Below are positions 51,331 through 60,810 of a stretch of 64,000 nt of DNA, piece after piece. The notes below the pieces were generated by a model that was given only the letters and a program-made list of their open reading frames with translations, searched no databases and had not been told where the DNA came from. Source of the stretch: Roseomonas sp. (GTDB lineage: Bacteria; Pseudomonadota; Alphaproteobacteria; Acetobacterales; Acetobacteraceae); assembly GCA_020249285.1 (NCBI GenBank), contig JADCFX010000010.1:62001-126000 (forward strand), given 5' to 3'. Positions within the stretch are counted from its first letter, which is position 1. Every line of letters starts with the position of its first letter. A program made the translations under genes and the position numbers.

Positions 51331-51331
51331 G

Positions 51332-52219
51332 ATGGCGTTTTTCGAAGGCTTCACGCTGGAAACACGTGAAGCCAATGGCCAGCGCATCAGGCTCCGCCGC
51401 GCAGGTTCCGGCCCACCGCTGCTTCTGCTCCATGGCAATCCGCAGACGCACGCCATGTGGCATCGCGTGGCCCCCATTCTGGCGCGCGATTTCACGGTGA
51501 TTGCGCCTGATCTACGCGGCTATGGATTTTCATCCAAACCCCCGATCAGCGCCGATCACGCGCCCTATGCCAAGCGCGCAATGGCCGCCGATATGGTCGC
51601 GCTGATGGCGGGGTTTGGTTTTCCACGCTTTCAGATCGCAGCCCATGATCGCGGCGCGCGTGTGGCGCATCGGCTCGCGCTTGATACGCCAGATGCAGTG
51701 GAACGGCTTTGCGTCTTGGATATCATCCCGACGCTTGAGCATTTTGAACGCGCCGATATGGCCTTCGGCCTTGGCTATTATCATTGGTTCTGGCTGGCGC
51801 AGCCGCATGATCGGCCAGAACGCATGATCCTGCGCGATATCGAAGATTGGTTTGATCTGCACACATCGCGCGAACCCAAGGACAAATCATTCTTCCACCC
51901 TGAAGCGCGCGCGGATTATTTGGCCGCTTTGCATCTGCCCGGCACGGTGACTTCCATCTGTGAAGATTACCGCGCCGCGACGACGATTGATCTTGACCAT
52001 GACCGAGCATCCCGCGCGGCGGGGCAGAAAATTTCGTGCCCGTTGCTGGCGCTTTGGGGGGCGAAGGGCAGCATCCCCAAATGGTATGACGCGCTGATGA
52101 TTTGGCGTGATTATGCGGCTGGCCCCGTGACGGGTGGCGCGGTGGCGTCAGGCCATTATCTGGCGGAAGATGCGCCGGAAGACGTGCTGGGCTGGCTTCG
52201 AGGTTTTCTCTCGATTTAG
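51332..52219 (+). CDS. haloacetate (fluoroacetate) dehalogenase-like hydrolase
   Basis: A 295-residue alpha/beta hydrolase started at ATG 51332; a longer frame from 51041 overlaps the previous gene and is rejected. Key residues match those known for fluoroacetate dehalogenase FAcD: nucleophile Asp106 and Arg107, Arg110 (HDRGAR), Asp130 (LCVLDIIPTL), His151 and Trp152 (YYHWFWLAQP), Tyr213, and catalytic His275 (SGHYLAED). The first residues are offset by four from FAcD (D110, R111, R114, D134, H155, W156). A defluorinating or dehalogenating activity is plausible; a related epoxide hydrolase remains possible. Confidence 0.75.
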   Translation: MAFFEGFTLETREANGQRIRLRRAGSGPPLLLLHGNPQTHAMWHRVAPILARDFTVIAPDLRGYGFSSKPPISADHAPYAKRAMAADMVALMAGFGFPRFQIAAHDRGARVAHRLALDTPDAVERLCVLDIIPTLEHFERADMAFGLGYYHWFWLAQPHDRPERMILRDIEDWFDLHTSREPKDKSFFHPEARADYLAALHLPGTVTSICEDYRAATTIDLDHDRASRAAGQKISCPLLALWGAKGSIPKWYDALMIWRDYAAGPVTGGAVASGHYLAEDAPEDVLGWLRGFLSI

Positions 52220-52277
52220 CTACTATTTCGCTATCATTATGACAAAGGGCATATCCAAGCCACGTGGACTCACTTGG

Positions 52278-52550
52278 TTAGCCCCGCTTCAGCGTCATCC
52301 GCCCCAACGCGAACCCGCCAATGAACGCCGCCAATACCATGGCCGCCACCTGACCCAGCAGCGCATGGGCGAGCGGCAGGCCGATCATTGTCACCAGCAC
52401 AAAGGCGATGATGAAGCCAAAGCGCTGACGCCAGCCGGGGGCGCGGGGCTTGGCTTTCCGCCCTGACGACCGCGCCTGCCCAGCCTGCCCGCCAGCCTGA
52501 CTGCCGGAGTGCAATTGACGCGCCACGCCCCTTCCGCGCGCATCGGACAT
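52278..52550 (-). CDS. small membrane protein of unknown function
   Basis: A 90-residue protein. The N-terminal half is basic and Gln/Gly-rich (SSGRKAKPRAPGWRQR). The C-terminal half has two hydrophobic stretches (FGFIIAFVLVTMIGLPLAHA; VAAMVLAAFIGGFALGRM) and ends in TLKRG. It starts 4 bp after the thyX stop, on the same strand, so it is probably read from the thyX transcript. No family recognised. Confidence 0.65.
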   Translation of the reverse strand: MSDARGRGVARQLHSGSQAGGQAGQARSSGRKAKPRAPGWRQRFGFIIAFVLVTMIGLPLAHALLGQVAAMVLAAFIGGFALGRMTLKRG

Positions 52551-52554
52551 GGGC

Positions 52555-53493
52555 TCAGGCCTTTTGCCCCAGCATATCCATCATTTCGCGCCATTCGCGC
52601 TTGGAAAGCCCGCTGGTTTCCTGTGTCACGGCTTCCCCCGCCAGCATGCGGCGCAAGATTGCGATCATTTGCGCGGAAAGCGTCACAGCACCCATGCGAT
52701 AATCGCGGAAGGCTTCAAAGGCCATGGGAACCCAAGCCTGTACCGTTTTCAACATGGCATCGGCATAGACACGGATTTCATATTGCGCATGGGTATCGGC
52801 GCGCAAAGACAAGAAATGCAGTAGATTGTGCAAATCCGTCTTCCAATACCATTGCGTATAGGCGTTGAGCGTCAGGTTCATCCGCGCCAATTCGCGCGCC
52901 AGGCCCTGGCGGCCTTCATCGCGCGCAGCGCCTTCATCATCCTCATTCAACATTTCAAGGTAATGATCGTAATTGCGCGTGGCATCTTCACGCAGCAGAT
53001 CAAGCACGCGCGCGGCTTCAGCGCCTTCAAGCACATCGCCGCGCCCCTGGCGGTTCATGGAAGATTGCGCGGCCAGGTTTTCCGGCGCGGGGATATAGAA
53101 TTCGCGGTCCAGGATGGAATAGCGCGCGGAATATTCATTCACATTGGCAGTGCGGTGCCGGATCCATTGCCGCGCGATAAAGATTGGCAGCTTCACATGG
53201 TATTTGATTTCGCACATCTCAAACGGCGTGCTGTGGCGATGGCGCATGAGGTAGCGGATCAGGCCGCGATCCTCATTCGCCGCACGGGTGCCGCGCCCGT
53301 AGGAAACGCGCGCCGCCTGCACAATGGCGGCGTCATCGCCCATGTAATCAATCACACGGACAAAGCCGTGATCCAGCACTGGCAGGGCTTCAAACAGCAT
53401 GGCTTCCAGCACCGGCACGCTTGGGCGGCGCGTTGGTGCCTCGCTTGCGCGCGCGGCTGCGATTTCCTGCTGCTGGGCATCGGTAAGCGCCAT
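52555..53493 (-). CDS. thyX: FAD-dependent thymidylate synthase ThyX
   Basis: A 312-residue protein, started at ATG 53493 ([20 protein letters not shown]). The ThyX signature [15 protein letters not shown] begins at 112, with RHR 112-114 and NEYSARY 119-125. [18 protein letters not shown] precedes it, and LFFLSLR-like [18 protein letters not shown] lies downstream. It makes dTMP from dUMP with methylene-tetrahydrofolate and FAD. No ThyA gene is in the window. The protein has an N-terminal extension of about 40 residues relative to minimal ThyX. Confidence 0.95.
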   Translation of the reverse strand: MALTDAQQQEIAAARASEAPTRRPSVPVLEAMLFEALPVLDHGFVRVIDYMGDDAAIVQAARVSYGRGTRAANEDRGLIRYLMRHRHSTPFEMCEIKYHVKLPIFIARQWIRHRTANVNEYSARYSILDREFYIPAPENLAAQSSMNRQGRGDVLEGAEAARVLDLLREDATRNYDHYLEMLNEDDEGAARDEGRQGLARELARMNLTLNAYTQWYWKTDLHNLLHFLSLRADTHAQYEIRVYADAMLKTVQAWVPMAFEAFRDYRMGAVTLSAQMIAILRRMLAGEAVTQETSGLSKREWREMMDMLGQKA

Positions 53494-53617
53494 GGTGAGA
53501 CTCGCCTGTTTTGACCCCATTGGCGGTAGCGGCGGGGGGCGGGCGGGTCAAGCGCGGGTTCTTCCGCCCTGCGCCGCTTCCGGGCAGGATGGGCGGGAAA
53601 CCAGCCCCGGAGCCCCC

Positions 53618-54778
53618 ATGTCCCCAATTGACGCCATCCGCCGCCACCAGGCCGAACTCACTGCCTTCCGGCGTGACCTGCATGCCCATCCGGAACTCGG
53701 CATGGCGGAATTCCGCACGGCAGAGAAGGTCGCCACTGCCCTGGAAGCGCTGGGGATAGAAGTCCATCGCGGCGTCGGCGGCACGGGCGTGGTTGGCGTG
53801 CTGCGGAATGGTTCCGGCAATCGCGCCATTGGGCTGCGCGCCGATATGGATGCGCTGCCGATGGATGAACTGACAGACCTGCCCTTTCGCAGCACGGTTA
53901 AGGGGGCGATGCATGCCTGCGGGCATGATGGGCACACCACCATGCTGCTGGGTGCCGCCAAATACCTGGCAGAAACGCGCAATTTCGACGGCATTGTCCA
54001 TTTCATCTTCCAGCCGGGCGAGGAAGGCTGCGGCGGTGCGCTCGCCATGTTGGAAGATGGGCTGTTTGAGCGTTTTCCCTGCGATGCGATTTACGGCATG
54101 CATAACCGGCCAAATATGCCGCTTGGCGAATATGCGATCAATAGCGGCCCAACCGCAGCGGGGGGCGCTTTTTTCGATATCACCATTACCGGTAAGGGTT
54201 CCCACGGCGCGCGGCCGGAGGTCTCCATTGATCCCGTATTGGCCGCCTGCCATGTCACCACCGCGCTACAATCAATTGTTTCGCGTAATCTCTCGCCGCG
54301 CGATGCGGCGGTGGTGAGTGTGACCAAGGTGGTGGGCGGTGATGCCTATAATGTCATTCCCGAAACCGCGGTGATTTCCGGCACGGCGCGGTTCTTTGCG
54401 AGGGAGGTCGGCGCCCAAATCGAAGAAGGGCTGAAGCGCGTGGCGGAAGGGGTCGCGGCTGGCTTTGGTGCCTCAGCCAGCTTGGATTACCGGTTGATCT
54501 TTGCACCCACGATCAATGATGCGGAGCAGGCCGAAGCCTATGCCGCAGCGGCGGCTGAATTGGTGGGCGATGCCAAAGTGGCGCGTGATAAGCCACCGGG
54601 CATGGGTTCCGAGGATTTTTCCTTCATGATGGAACGTGTCCCCGGTGCCTATATTTACCTTGGCAATGGCGATGGCGCCATGCCGCATAACCCACGCTAT
54701 CAATTCAATGATGAGGCAATCCCCTATGGCGCGGCGCTTTATGCGCGCGTCGTGGAAAAGGGGTTGCCGGGCGCGTAA
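53618..54778 (+). CDS. M20 family amidohydrolase (hippurate/N-acyl amino acid hydrolase type)
   Basis: A 386-residue zinc amidohydrolase started at ATG 53618 with GGAG upstream. It has IGLRADMDALPMDELT, the metal site HACGHDGHTTMLLGAA, FIFQPGEEGCGGALAMLEDG, the His in GKGSHGARPEVSIDP, and late metal His in GSEDFSFM with GNGDGAMPHNPRYQF. The layout fits hippurate hydrolase/aminoacylase-like M20D. It removes acyl groups from amino acids or similar. It ends 6 bp before the ssrA promoter. Confidence 0.88.
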   Translation: MSPIDAIRRHQAELTAFRRDLHAHPELGMAEFRTAEKVATALEALGIEVHRGVGGTGVVGVLRNGSGNRAIGLRADMDALPMDELTDLPFRSTVKGAMHACGHDGHTTMLLGAAKYLAETRNFDGIVHFIFQPGEEGCGGALAMLEDGLFERFPCDAIYGMHNRPNMPLGEYAINSGPTAAGGAFFDITITGKGSHGARPEVSIDPVLAACHVTTALQSIVSRNLSPRDAAVVSVTKVVGGDAYNVIPETAVISGTARFFAREVGAQIEEGLKRVAEGVAAGFGASASLDYRLIFAPTINDAEQAEAYAAAAAELVGDAKVARDKPPGMGSEDFSFMMERVPGAYIYLGNGDGAMPHNPRYQFNDEAIPYGAALYARVVEKGLPGA

Positions 54779-54783
54779 GCCCC

Positions 54784-54812
54784 TCGAAATCCGACGTCAG
54801 AGCGCCTATATC
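54784..54812 (+). promoter_or_regulatory. putative ssrA promoter
   Basis: TCGAAA (54784-54789) and TATATC (54807-54812) are 17 bases apart, each about 4-5 of 6 to the sigma-70 consensus. The predicted start is near 54819, which coincides with the first base before GTCACTTCGGTGAC, the likely 5' hairpin of the tmRNA precursor. Confidence 0.5.
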
Positions 54813-54818
54813 TGCCTC

Positions 54819-55098
54819 GTCACTTCGGTGACTATGGCGATAAACACGGCTCGGAATAAGCGTTGCGGACCCGGGGGCGGTACCCGGCGCCTCCACCAAT
54901 CACCCGCCTTATCAGCGGCAGATGGGGGCGAAACAGGCTCGACGCGCGTGGTAAAGGGGACGCTTTTGCTCGGCATTGTACCGCCGTTATCGGGCTAAAC
55001 CTTAAGTGCGAACGATAACAGCCGTGAGGCTGCCGCACTCGCTGCCTAACAGGTAAGCGCGGCTCGGGGGGCGCCGGGCAACAGAAGCCCCCCACTCT
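54819..55098 (+). ncRNA. ssrA: permuted two-piece tmRNA
   Basis: The order is circularly permuted as in alphaproteobacteria. First comes the acceptor piece: GTCAC-TTCG-GTGAC hairpin, T-arm CCGGG-GGCGGTA-CCCGG, acceptor 3' strand CGCCTCC (54888-54894) and ACCA (54895-54898). A spacer of about 25 bases is removed. The coding piece starts GGGGGCG (54924-54930), which pairs with CGCCTCC with a G-U at pair 3, the Ala-tRNA identity element. The tag frame 55008-55049 reads ANDNSREAAALAA then TAA. A final GGGGGGC / GCCCCCC hairpin (55066-55093) closes it. The two-piece length (about 80 nt acceptor part) fits. Ends are estimates. Confidence 0.93.
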
Positions 55099-55135
55099 TT
55101 CCTTTGTGCGCCAAGGGATATAGAGACTCCCCGCG

Positions 55136-55648
55136 ATGAGCGAGAAATCCCCCCCGCCCGATAGCCTGCTTCCTTATGAAGCCTGGTCAGAAGATGCGAT
55201 GCGCGAAGTGGCGCTACGCGCCTTGGAACATGCCGCCAAACACGGCATGCCGGGGGAGCATCATTTCTATTTGAGTTACCGGACAGATCATCCGGGGGTC
55301 GCCATCCCTGGGCATCTGAAAGCGAAATACCCGCAGGAAATCACCATTGTCTTGCAACACCAATTCGAAGGGCTGTTTGTGGACCGCGTGGCGGAGCGCT
55401 TTGGCGTGACGCTGCATTTCGGCGGCGCGCCGGCGAAGCTGGTGATCCCCTTTGGCGCGTTGACCATGTTCCACGATCCGCATGTGCGCTTTGGTTTGCG
55501 CTTCACGCCAAGCGGGCTGGAAGAAGAAAAGGCGGGCCTGCCAGCCATGCCGGAAGCGCCAGCAGCACCGCGCCCCGCCCCCGCGCCACAGGGCGAGGTT
55601 GTCAGCCTGGATGCCTTTCGCCGCCGCCCGAACAAGGATGGCGGTTAA
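55136..55648 (+). CDS. sspB: alpha-type SspB, ClpXP adaptor for ssrA-tagged proteins
   Basis: A 170-residue protein. The substrate-binding domain shows HHFYLSYRTDHPGVAIPGHL, EITIVLQHQFEGLFV and LHFGGAPAKLVIPFGALTMF, with LRFTPSG. These match SspB-alpha, which binds the ssrA tag. An Ala/Pro linker leads to the C-terminal VVSLDAFRRRPN, probably the ClpX-binding tail. It begins 38 bp after the tmRNA, so the tag RNA and its adaptor are neighbours and may be co-regulated. The stop overlaps the stop of the convergent macroglobulin gene within TTAA. Confidence 0.9.
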   Translation: MSEKSPPPDSLLPYEAWSEDAMREVALRALEHAAKHGMPGEHHFYLSYRTDHPGVAIPGHLKAKYPQEITIVLQHQFEGLFVDRVAERFGVTLHFGGAPAKLVIPFGALTMFHDPHVRFGLRFTPSGLEEEKAGLPAMPEAPAAPRPAPAPQGEVVSLDAFRRRPNKDGG

Positions 55649-58600
55649 GGTAGTATGGCGATTCGCCCGGTATTCTGACGCGCGAAAATCGCCGGGCGAT
55701 ACATCTCCCGCACCTCGGCCCCCGGCAATTCGAAGCTGCCTGCCGTCACCGCCCGCACCCGCACCGCAATGCGCGCCACGCGGTTTTCCCCTTCCAAGGT
55801 CACCGCCGCGGCGAAGCGATCATCCAAGGCCGGCTGGCTATCAATGGCGGTAAGCGCGCCAAGCCAGGGCAGGCCAGAAACCTCCCCCGCGCCAAAGCGC
55901 CCAGTGATTTCCCAGCCCGCCGGCAGGCCCTGCTGCATCAGCAATTGATGCCTGTCATCCGCATCCGCGCGGGCTTCCAATAGCAGAATAAAGCCATCCC
56001 CGGCGCGGAGTGTGTCCAGGTTCAGCGCGCTGCCATCCAGCGCATGGAAGTGCCGCGTCACGCGCAGCCCCTGCCGCGCGGCGGGCGGAGCCTCACGCGG
56101 GATGCCCTTGGTCGCCACCATTTGCCACACCGTCGTGGCACCCAGGTTCCGTAGCCGCGCCGGTGCCGAAAGCGGGGCCACAATCACCGCCGCCGCAGGC
56201 AGCACTACGCCATCCAGGCTGGCTTCAATGGGGCGCATGCCTTGGCCCAAACGCGCTGCCGCCAGCACGGCCCAGGCCTGTTCCTGCGTGCTGGTATTCT
56301 CTGGCGTGAAATTCTGCCCCGGCAGGGCGTCCATCAGCGCCGCCAGCCGATCCGCGAGCAAGCCGCTTTCCTTGAGCAGGCTTGCCACAGCCAGCGCATC
56401 TCGCTGCGCTGTGCCGAGATCAAAGCTCCACCAGCGGCGGCTGAGGTTCGAAAGCGCTGCGCTAAAAGCCTGTTCCGCCCGTGCGCGGTCCCCGCCGCGC
56501 GCAAACACCGCGCCCAATTGCGCGAGCGAAAGGGGCGTTGGCATATCGCCCGCGCTTTCCATCATCCGCCGCGCGGCACCAAGCCGCACACGCCCCGCCA
56601 TGGCCAGCGCATGCAGCCGATAGGCTTGCGCCGCGCGTTCTTCCGGCGTGGATTCGCCCGTATCGCCCACCGCATCATCCAAAAAGCGCAGCGCATCATT
56701 CAGCGCCGCTTCCGGCAAGGTGGCGCCTGCAGCGCGGGCGCGGAGCAGCGCTTCCACCGCGAAGGGCGTCAGCCATAATTCCGCTTCTGCATTGGCGGAC
56801 CAGAGGCCGAAGGCGCCATCAAAGCGCTGCCGATCCAAAATGGCCTGCACCGCCGCTTGCAACCTGGCCGCGTGATCGCCACCCGTTGGCGCGAATAGCC
56901 CCGCACTCAGCGCAATGGCGCGTGCTGCGCTTTGTTCCAGGCAGGCAAGCGGGAACGCTTCCACGGCACGCAAGGCCGCCGCCGCATCATAGCGCACCAC
57001 GGCGCCAAGGCTGAGTTCTGCCCGCGCTGAGCCAGGAATGAAACGATCAAGCGCGGGGGCCACTTCTCGCTCCGCCCCGTCTGGCAATTCAGCCGATTGC
57101 ACTTCGGTCAGCAAGGGCCGCGCGGGGCGAATAGTGATGCGGCTTTCGCGCGTGACGCTGAAACCCTGAGGCCCGTTCAGGCGGAGCCGCAACACGCCTT
57201 CACCACCCGCAAGCGCGCGTAACCCCGTTGCAGGTGCAGCGCGCTCACCCGTGGCAAGTTGCGCTGCCAGGCGTGTTGGCCCTTCAATTGCAATCGCGCC
57301 TTCGGTGCTGAGTTCAGCGACAATCTCGCCCGCCGGCAATTCGATATTGTGCATCAATACGGGCAGCCGCGCCGTATCTCCGGGTGCCAGGAAGCGCGGC
57401 AAGGCCGCTTCCACCACGGCCTGATCGCGCACGATCATGGCCCGGCTGGCGGCACCGATGCGATTGCCTTCCCAGGCCACCGCCATCAGGCGCAATTCGC
57501 CGGCGAAATCCGGAATTTCCAGCGCAATCACCGCAGTACCATCGGCGCCAACGCGCACCGGGCCTGAAAACAGCGACACCAATCTTTGCGGCGGCTGAAT
57601 GCCCATCCCAGCCAGCCCACCATCACCACCTTGGCGGAGCAGCGCCAAAGCGCCTTCCGCTGGCGCCAATAACCGCCCGTAATCATCGCGAATATCCACG
57701 CCAAGCCTGCGCCGGCCCAGGAAATGCGCCACCGGATCGGGCGAGGCAAAGCCGGTCAGGCGCAAAATCCCCTCATCCACCGCAGCCAGCGTCACCATCG
57801 CTTCACCACGCGCCTCGGCAATGCGGATTGGGATTTCGACGCGCTGGCGTGGGCGGATGCGTTCGGGCGCGGTGATTGCCACCTCCAACCGGCGCGGCGC
57901 GGGATCAAGCCCGATCCAGGCGAGGCCAAGCGCGCGGCCCGGGCGGCCTTCACGCGCCTCACCAGGGCGATAGGCGGTGATGGCGATGTAAGCGCCCGGC
58001 CCCCAGGCGGCGTCCACCGGTACTTCGATATCCGTGCCTGTTTCGGCAAGTGCAATTTCGCGGAGCGACACCAAGCGATCCGTCAGCACCGCAACAGTCG
58101 CCGGCCCCGCGAAGGGCGGCGTGATGCGCAGCCGCGCGACTTCGCCAGGCGCAAAATTGCGGCGTTCCGCGGCGACATCAATCCGGTCCGGGATTTCCGC
58201 ACTTTCAACGCCAGCCCAGCCGGCGCGGAAGCGATAGGATGCCATGCCAAGCCCATCCGCATCGGCAATTTCCAGCCGATAGCGGCCAAAAGGCAGGCTG
58301 CGCGCAAAACGCGCGGGCGCGGCGGGGGTGATGGCGACCTCAGCCGCATCCACCGGTTCATCGCGCCAAACGGTTTCAAAGCGGGCGATGGAGTCGCGCA
58401 TCACCAGCCGCCAATCCGGCCTTTCCCGCAGTAGGCGTAGCCGTAGTCGCGCTGGTGCTGCGCTGCCATCAGGTGCCACTGCCGCAATGTCAAAGGCCGC
58501 TTCCGCGCCGGCATCCACCGCATCGCCCTGAAAGGCCGGGCGCAGCACCGGGAACAAGCCGGCAGCACGTACCGGCACGGCAATCTGCGCGCGGCTTTCG

Positions 58601-60753
58601 CGCCCGCCGGGCTCTGCAATCGCCAGCGTGACGTTCGCCTTGATGGACAGCGTTGTATCTGGTGCGCGCAGCAGGGAAAGCGCCACCACGCCGCGCCCTT
58701 CGCGATCAAGCGGCGCGATTTCCTGTGTGATCAAATCCGGCGAGAAGCTTTCATCCTGCAGGCCGAAGCGCCAACCGCGCCAGGCTTCAAAGGGCTCTGG
58801 ATCCGGCAGCAGGCGAATCTCCGCAGTGCCCGTAAGCCCCGCGCCCGGCGCGCCATAAAGGAAGCGCGCGGTAACGGGCAAATCAAGCGCTGTACTGCCC
58901 GGCACCAAAGGCCCCGGCGCCGGCCCGGCGGTGACTTCCAGCCCTTCCGGCACAAAAGCATCCACGCGGAATTGCGCGCGACCAATCGGCGGCAATGCAG
59001 GATCAACCAGCGCTTCAATATTCCATTGGCCATAGACAGCACCATCGGAAAGCCTGAGCGGCCAGGAAATCGCGCCACCCGCAAGGCGCGGCGGCGTGAC
59101 TTCCGCCGCGATTTGCCCATTGGGCCGGCGCAGCCTGAGCCTGACCGGCAAATCCTGCGGATTGCCCGCGGCATCACGCAAAAGCCCTGTCAGATTGACT
59201 GTCTCGCCAGGACGATAAATGCCGCGATCCAGCCAGAGAAACGCATCCAACGGGCCGGGATGCGCACGGCCTGTCGCGCCGCGATCCGAAAGATCAAAAC
59301 TCGCCGCTTCAAGATTGAGCGCGGCGAGATCATCCGGCGCTTCGGCATGAATGGCGAAGGGCGCGAGTGGCCCTTGCCCGCGCAGCAGTGCCACCGGAAA
59401 ACGCGCGAGCCCCGATGCATCCGTGCGCGCTTCCGCCAGCACATCATTATTGCGTGCCATCAACGCCACGCGCAGGCCCGCTTTTACTTGGCCCGATTGA
59501 AAGCCGCGCGCCTGCACCGCAAGCCCATCGGCGCCGCGCCAGGCGGTCAGCGCAATATCCGTCACGAAAAACGGAAAGGCGGCGGCGGTGGCTTCTCCAC
59601 GGCGGCTTTCCGCCTGCCGTGCCGTGATCAAATAAAGCCCCGGCGCGGCATCGCGCAGCAGATCAGCAAGCGGCAGCGCATGACGCGTGAGGCGATTGGG
59701 TGTGCCGCCCTGCAATTCCGCACTGCCTTCCCACAGCACGCGCCCGCTTTGTTCGCCGATATACTGCGCCATCCATTGATCCAACGCCTCACCCGGACGC
59801 CAGCGTTCACGGAGTGAGATCAGATTGCGTTCGGAAAGCCGCACCAGGCGAAGCTGCAATTTTTCGACATTCACCGTCGCCACACCAAGGCGCGGCGCCT
59901 GACCGCGCGGCAGGATGAAGGCGCGGTTTTCAAAGACAATGCGGGCACTGCGATCCGGCATGGCGATGGCAAGCGGCGTATCGGCGCGGAGGTTACCACC
60001 TTCACCCGGCAGGCCAGCGCGCAGGATCAGGCGTGTGGTCTGGCCCCAGGGCAAGCCACCCACGCAAAGCTGATCCGCTTCGCGTTCGATGGTGAGGTTG
60101 GGCAAGGCAGGGTCAGCGCGCACCCAATCTTCGGCACGCCAATCACTGCGGCGCGCGGGCGGGATGGTGAAGGTGAGACAGGCGCGTGCCGGTTCGGCAT
60201 CTGGCTCAGGCGTGACGCGCCGCACCAACATGCCAGCGGCACGGCGCGCGGCATCAAGCGCTTCCTTGTGGCGCGCTTCATTGGGCAGCCGTTCCAGCAC
60301 CGCTTCCAAAGCTTCTACCTGCTGCGCCAGACGATCCTGGCGGCGGAGTGCTTCAGCAATCAGCAGCAAAGGCGGAACTTCGGGCTCTCCGCCCGGGGCG
60401 AATTGAAAGGCGCGCCAGGCAGCTTGCAAGGCGCGGTTGTTCTCCGGCGGCGTGCGAGCAAGCTGTGCTTCAGCCAAGGCCAACCAATGATCGGCATTGC
60501 TATTGCCAAGCCCGATGCGTTCTTCCAGGGCCGCAGCAGCAGCGGCGAAATCACGCCGCGCGGTGGCATCCTGTGCACGGCGTTCGGCAGCGGCACGTTG
60601 TTGCGGCGTGCCACCGGCGGGGAAGCGGCGTTGCAGGCTTTGCTGATAGGCGCCGGATTCCTGGGACAGGCCGGGCAAATCAAAGCCCTGCGCCCAGGCA
60701 AGGGCCGGGGCCAAGGCCAGCATCAGGATCAGCAAAAGGCGCGGCAGCTTCAT
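55645..60753 (-). CDS. alpha-2-macroglobulin family protein
   Basis: A 1,702-residue exported protein, started at ATG 60753 (GAGGA 8 bases upstream; MKLPRLLLILMLALAPALAW). It has a signal peptide and, after it, Ala-rich helical repeats (about 40-190), then macroglobulin-like domains with LWLDRGIYRPGETVNLTGLL, the bait-like region, and a thioester motif CLEQ at 1271-1274 (PLACLEQSAARA), followed by the TED helices. This is the bacterial MG (YfhM-like) layout, which traps or inhibits proteases in the periplasm. It lacks a lipobox, so it is not anchored. A penicillin-binding protein 1C gene, the usual partner, is not in the window. Confidence 0.92.
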   Translation of the reverse strand: MKLPRLLLILMLALAPALAWAQGFDLPGLSQESGAYQQSLQRRFPAGGTPQQRAAAERRAQDATARRDFAAAAAALEERIGLGNSNADHWLALAEAQLARTPPENNRALQAAWRAFQFAPGGEPEVPPLLLIAEALRRQDRLAQQVEALEAVLERLPNEARHKEALDAARRAAGMLVRRVTPEPDAEPARACLTFTIPPARRSDWRAEDWVRADPALPNLTIEREADQLCVGGLPWGQTTRLILRAGLPGEGGNLRADTPLAIAMPDRSARIVFENRAFILPRGQAPRLGVATVNVEKLQLRLVRLSERNLISLRERWRPGEALDQWMAQYIGEQSGRVLWEGSAELQGGTPNRLTRHALPLADLLRDAAPGLYLITARQAESRRGEATAAAFPFFVTDIALTAWRGADGLAVQARGFQSGQVKAGLRVALMARNNDVLAEARTDASGLARFPVALLRGQGPLAPFAIHAEAPDDLAALNLEAASFDLSDRGATGRAHPGPLDAFLWLDRGIYRPGETVNLTGLLRDAAGNPQDLPVRLRLRRPNGQIAAEVTPPRLAGGAISWPLRLSDGAVYGQWNIEALVDPALPPIGRAQFRVDAFVPEGLEVTAGPAPGPLVPGSTALDLPVTARFLYGAPGAGLTGTAEIRLLPDPEPFEAWRGWRFGLQDESFSPDLITQEIAPLDREGRGVVALSLLRAPDTTLSIKANVTLAIAEPGGRESRAQIAVPVRAAGLFPVLRPAFQGDAVDAGAEAAFDIAAVAPDGSAAPARLRLRLLRERPDWRLVMRDSIARFETVWRDEPVDAAEVAITPAAPARFARSLPFGRYRLEIADADGLGMASYRFRAGWAGVESAEIPDRIDVAAERRNFAPGEVARLRITPPFAGPATVAVLTDRLVSLREIALAETGTDIEVPVDAAWGPGAYIAITAYRPGEAREGRPGRALGLAWIGLDPAPRRLEVAITAPERIRPRQRVEIPIRIAEARGEAMVTLAAVDEGILRLTGFASPDPVAHFLGRRRLGVDIRDDYGRLLAPAEGALALLRQGGDGGLAGMGIQPPQRLVSLFSGPVRVGADGTAVIALEIPDFAGELRLMAVAWEGNRIGAASRAMIVRDQAVVEAALPRFLAPGDTARLPVLMHNIELPAGEIVAELSTEGAIAIEGPTRLAAQLATGERAAPATGLRALAGGEGVLRLRLNGPQGFSVTRESRITIRPARPLLTEVQSAELPDGAEREVAPALDRFIPGSARAELSLGAVVRYDAAAALRAVEAFPLACLEQSAARAIALSAGLFAPTGGDHAARLQAAVQAILDRQRFDGAFGLWSANAEAELWLTPFAVEALLRARAAGATLPEAALNDALRFLDDAVGDTGESTPEERAAQAYRLHALAMAGRVRLGAARRMMESAGDMPTPLSLAQLGAVFARGGDRARAEQAFSAALSNLSRRWWSFDLGTAQRDALAVASLLKESGLLADRLAALMDALPGQNFTPENTSTQEQAWAVLAAARLGQGMRPIEASLDGVVLPAAAVIVAPLSAPARLRNLGATTVWQMVATKGIPREAPPAARQGLRVTRHFHALDGSALNLDTLRAGDGFILLLEARADADDRHQLLMQQGLPAGWEITGRFGAGEVSGLPWLGALTAIDSQPALDDRFAAAVTLEGENRVARIAVRVRAVTAGSFELPGAEVREMYRPAIFARQNTGRIAILP

Positions 60754-60810
60754 CGGGGGGTTCCTCGCCAAAGGCACTACTGCTTATCGCATGTTACGCG
60801 GCGGGATGCA

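Noticed and set aside
51041..51331. Longer start for the dehalogenase-like gene
   Set aside because: The extra 97 codons overlap the ankyrin-like gene in another frame and have no homology; ATG 51332 follows directly after the preceding stop and gives a normal-length enzyme.
52240..52280. A possible fourth copy of the dispersed palindrome (ccaagccacgtggactcacttgg)
   Set aside because: It shares only the CCAAG...CTTGG ends. The outer arms GCATTTTC/GAAAATGC are missing, so it is not counted.
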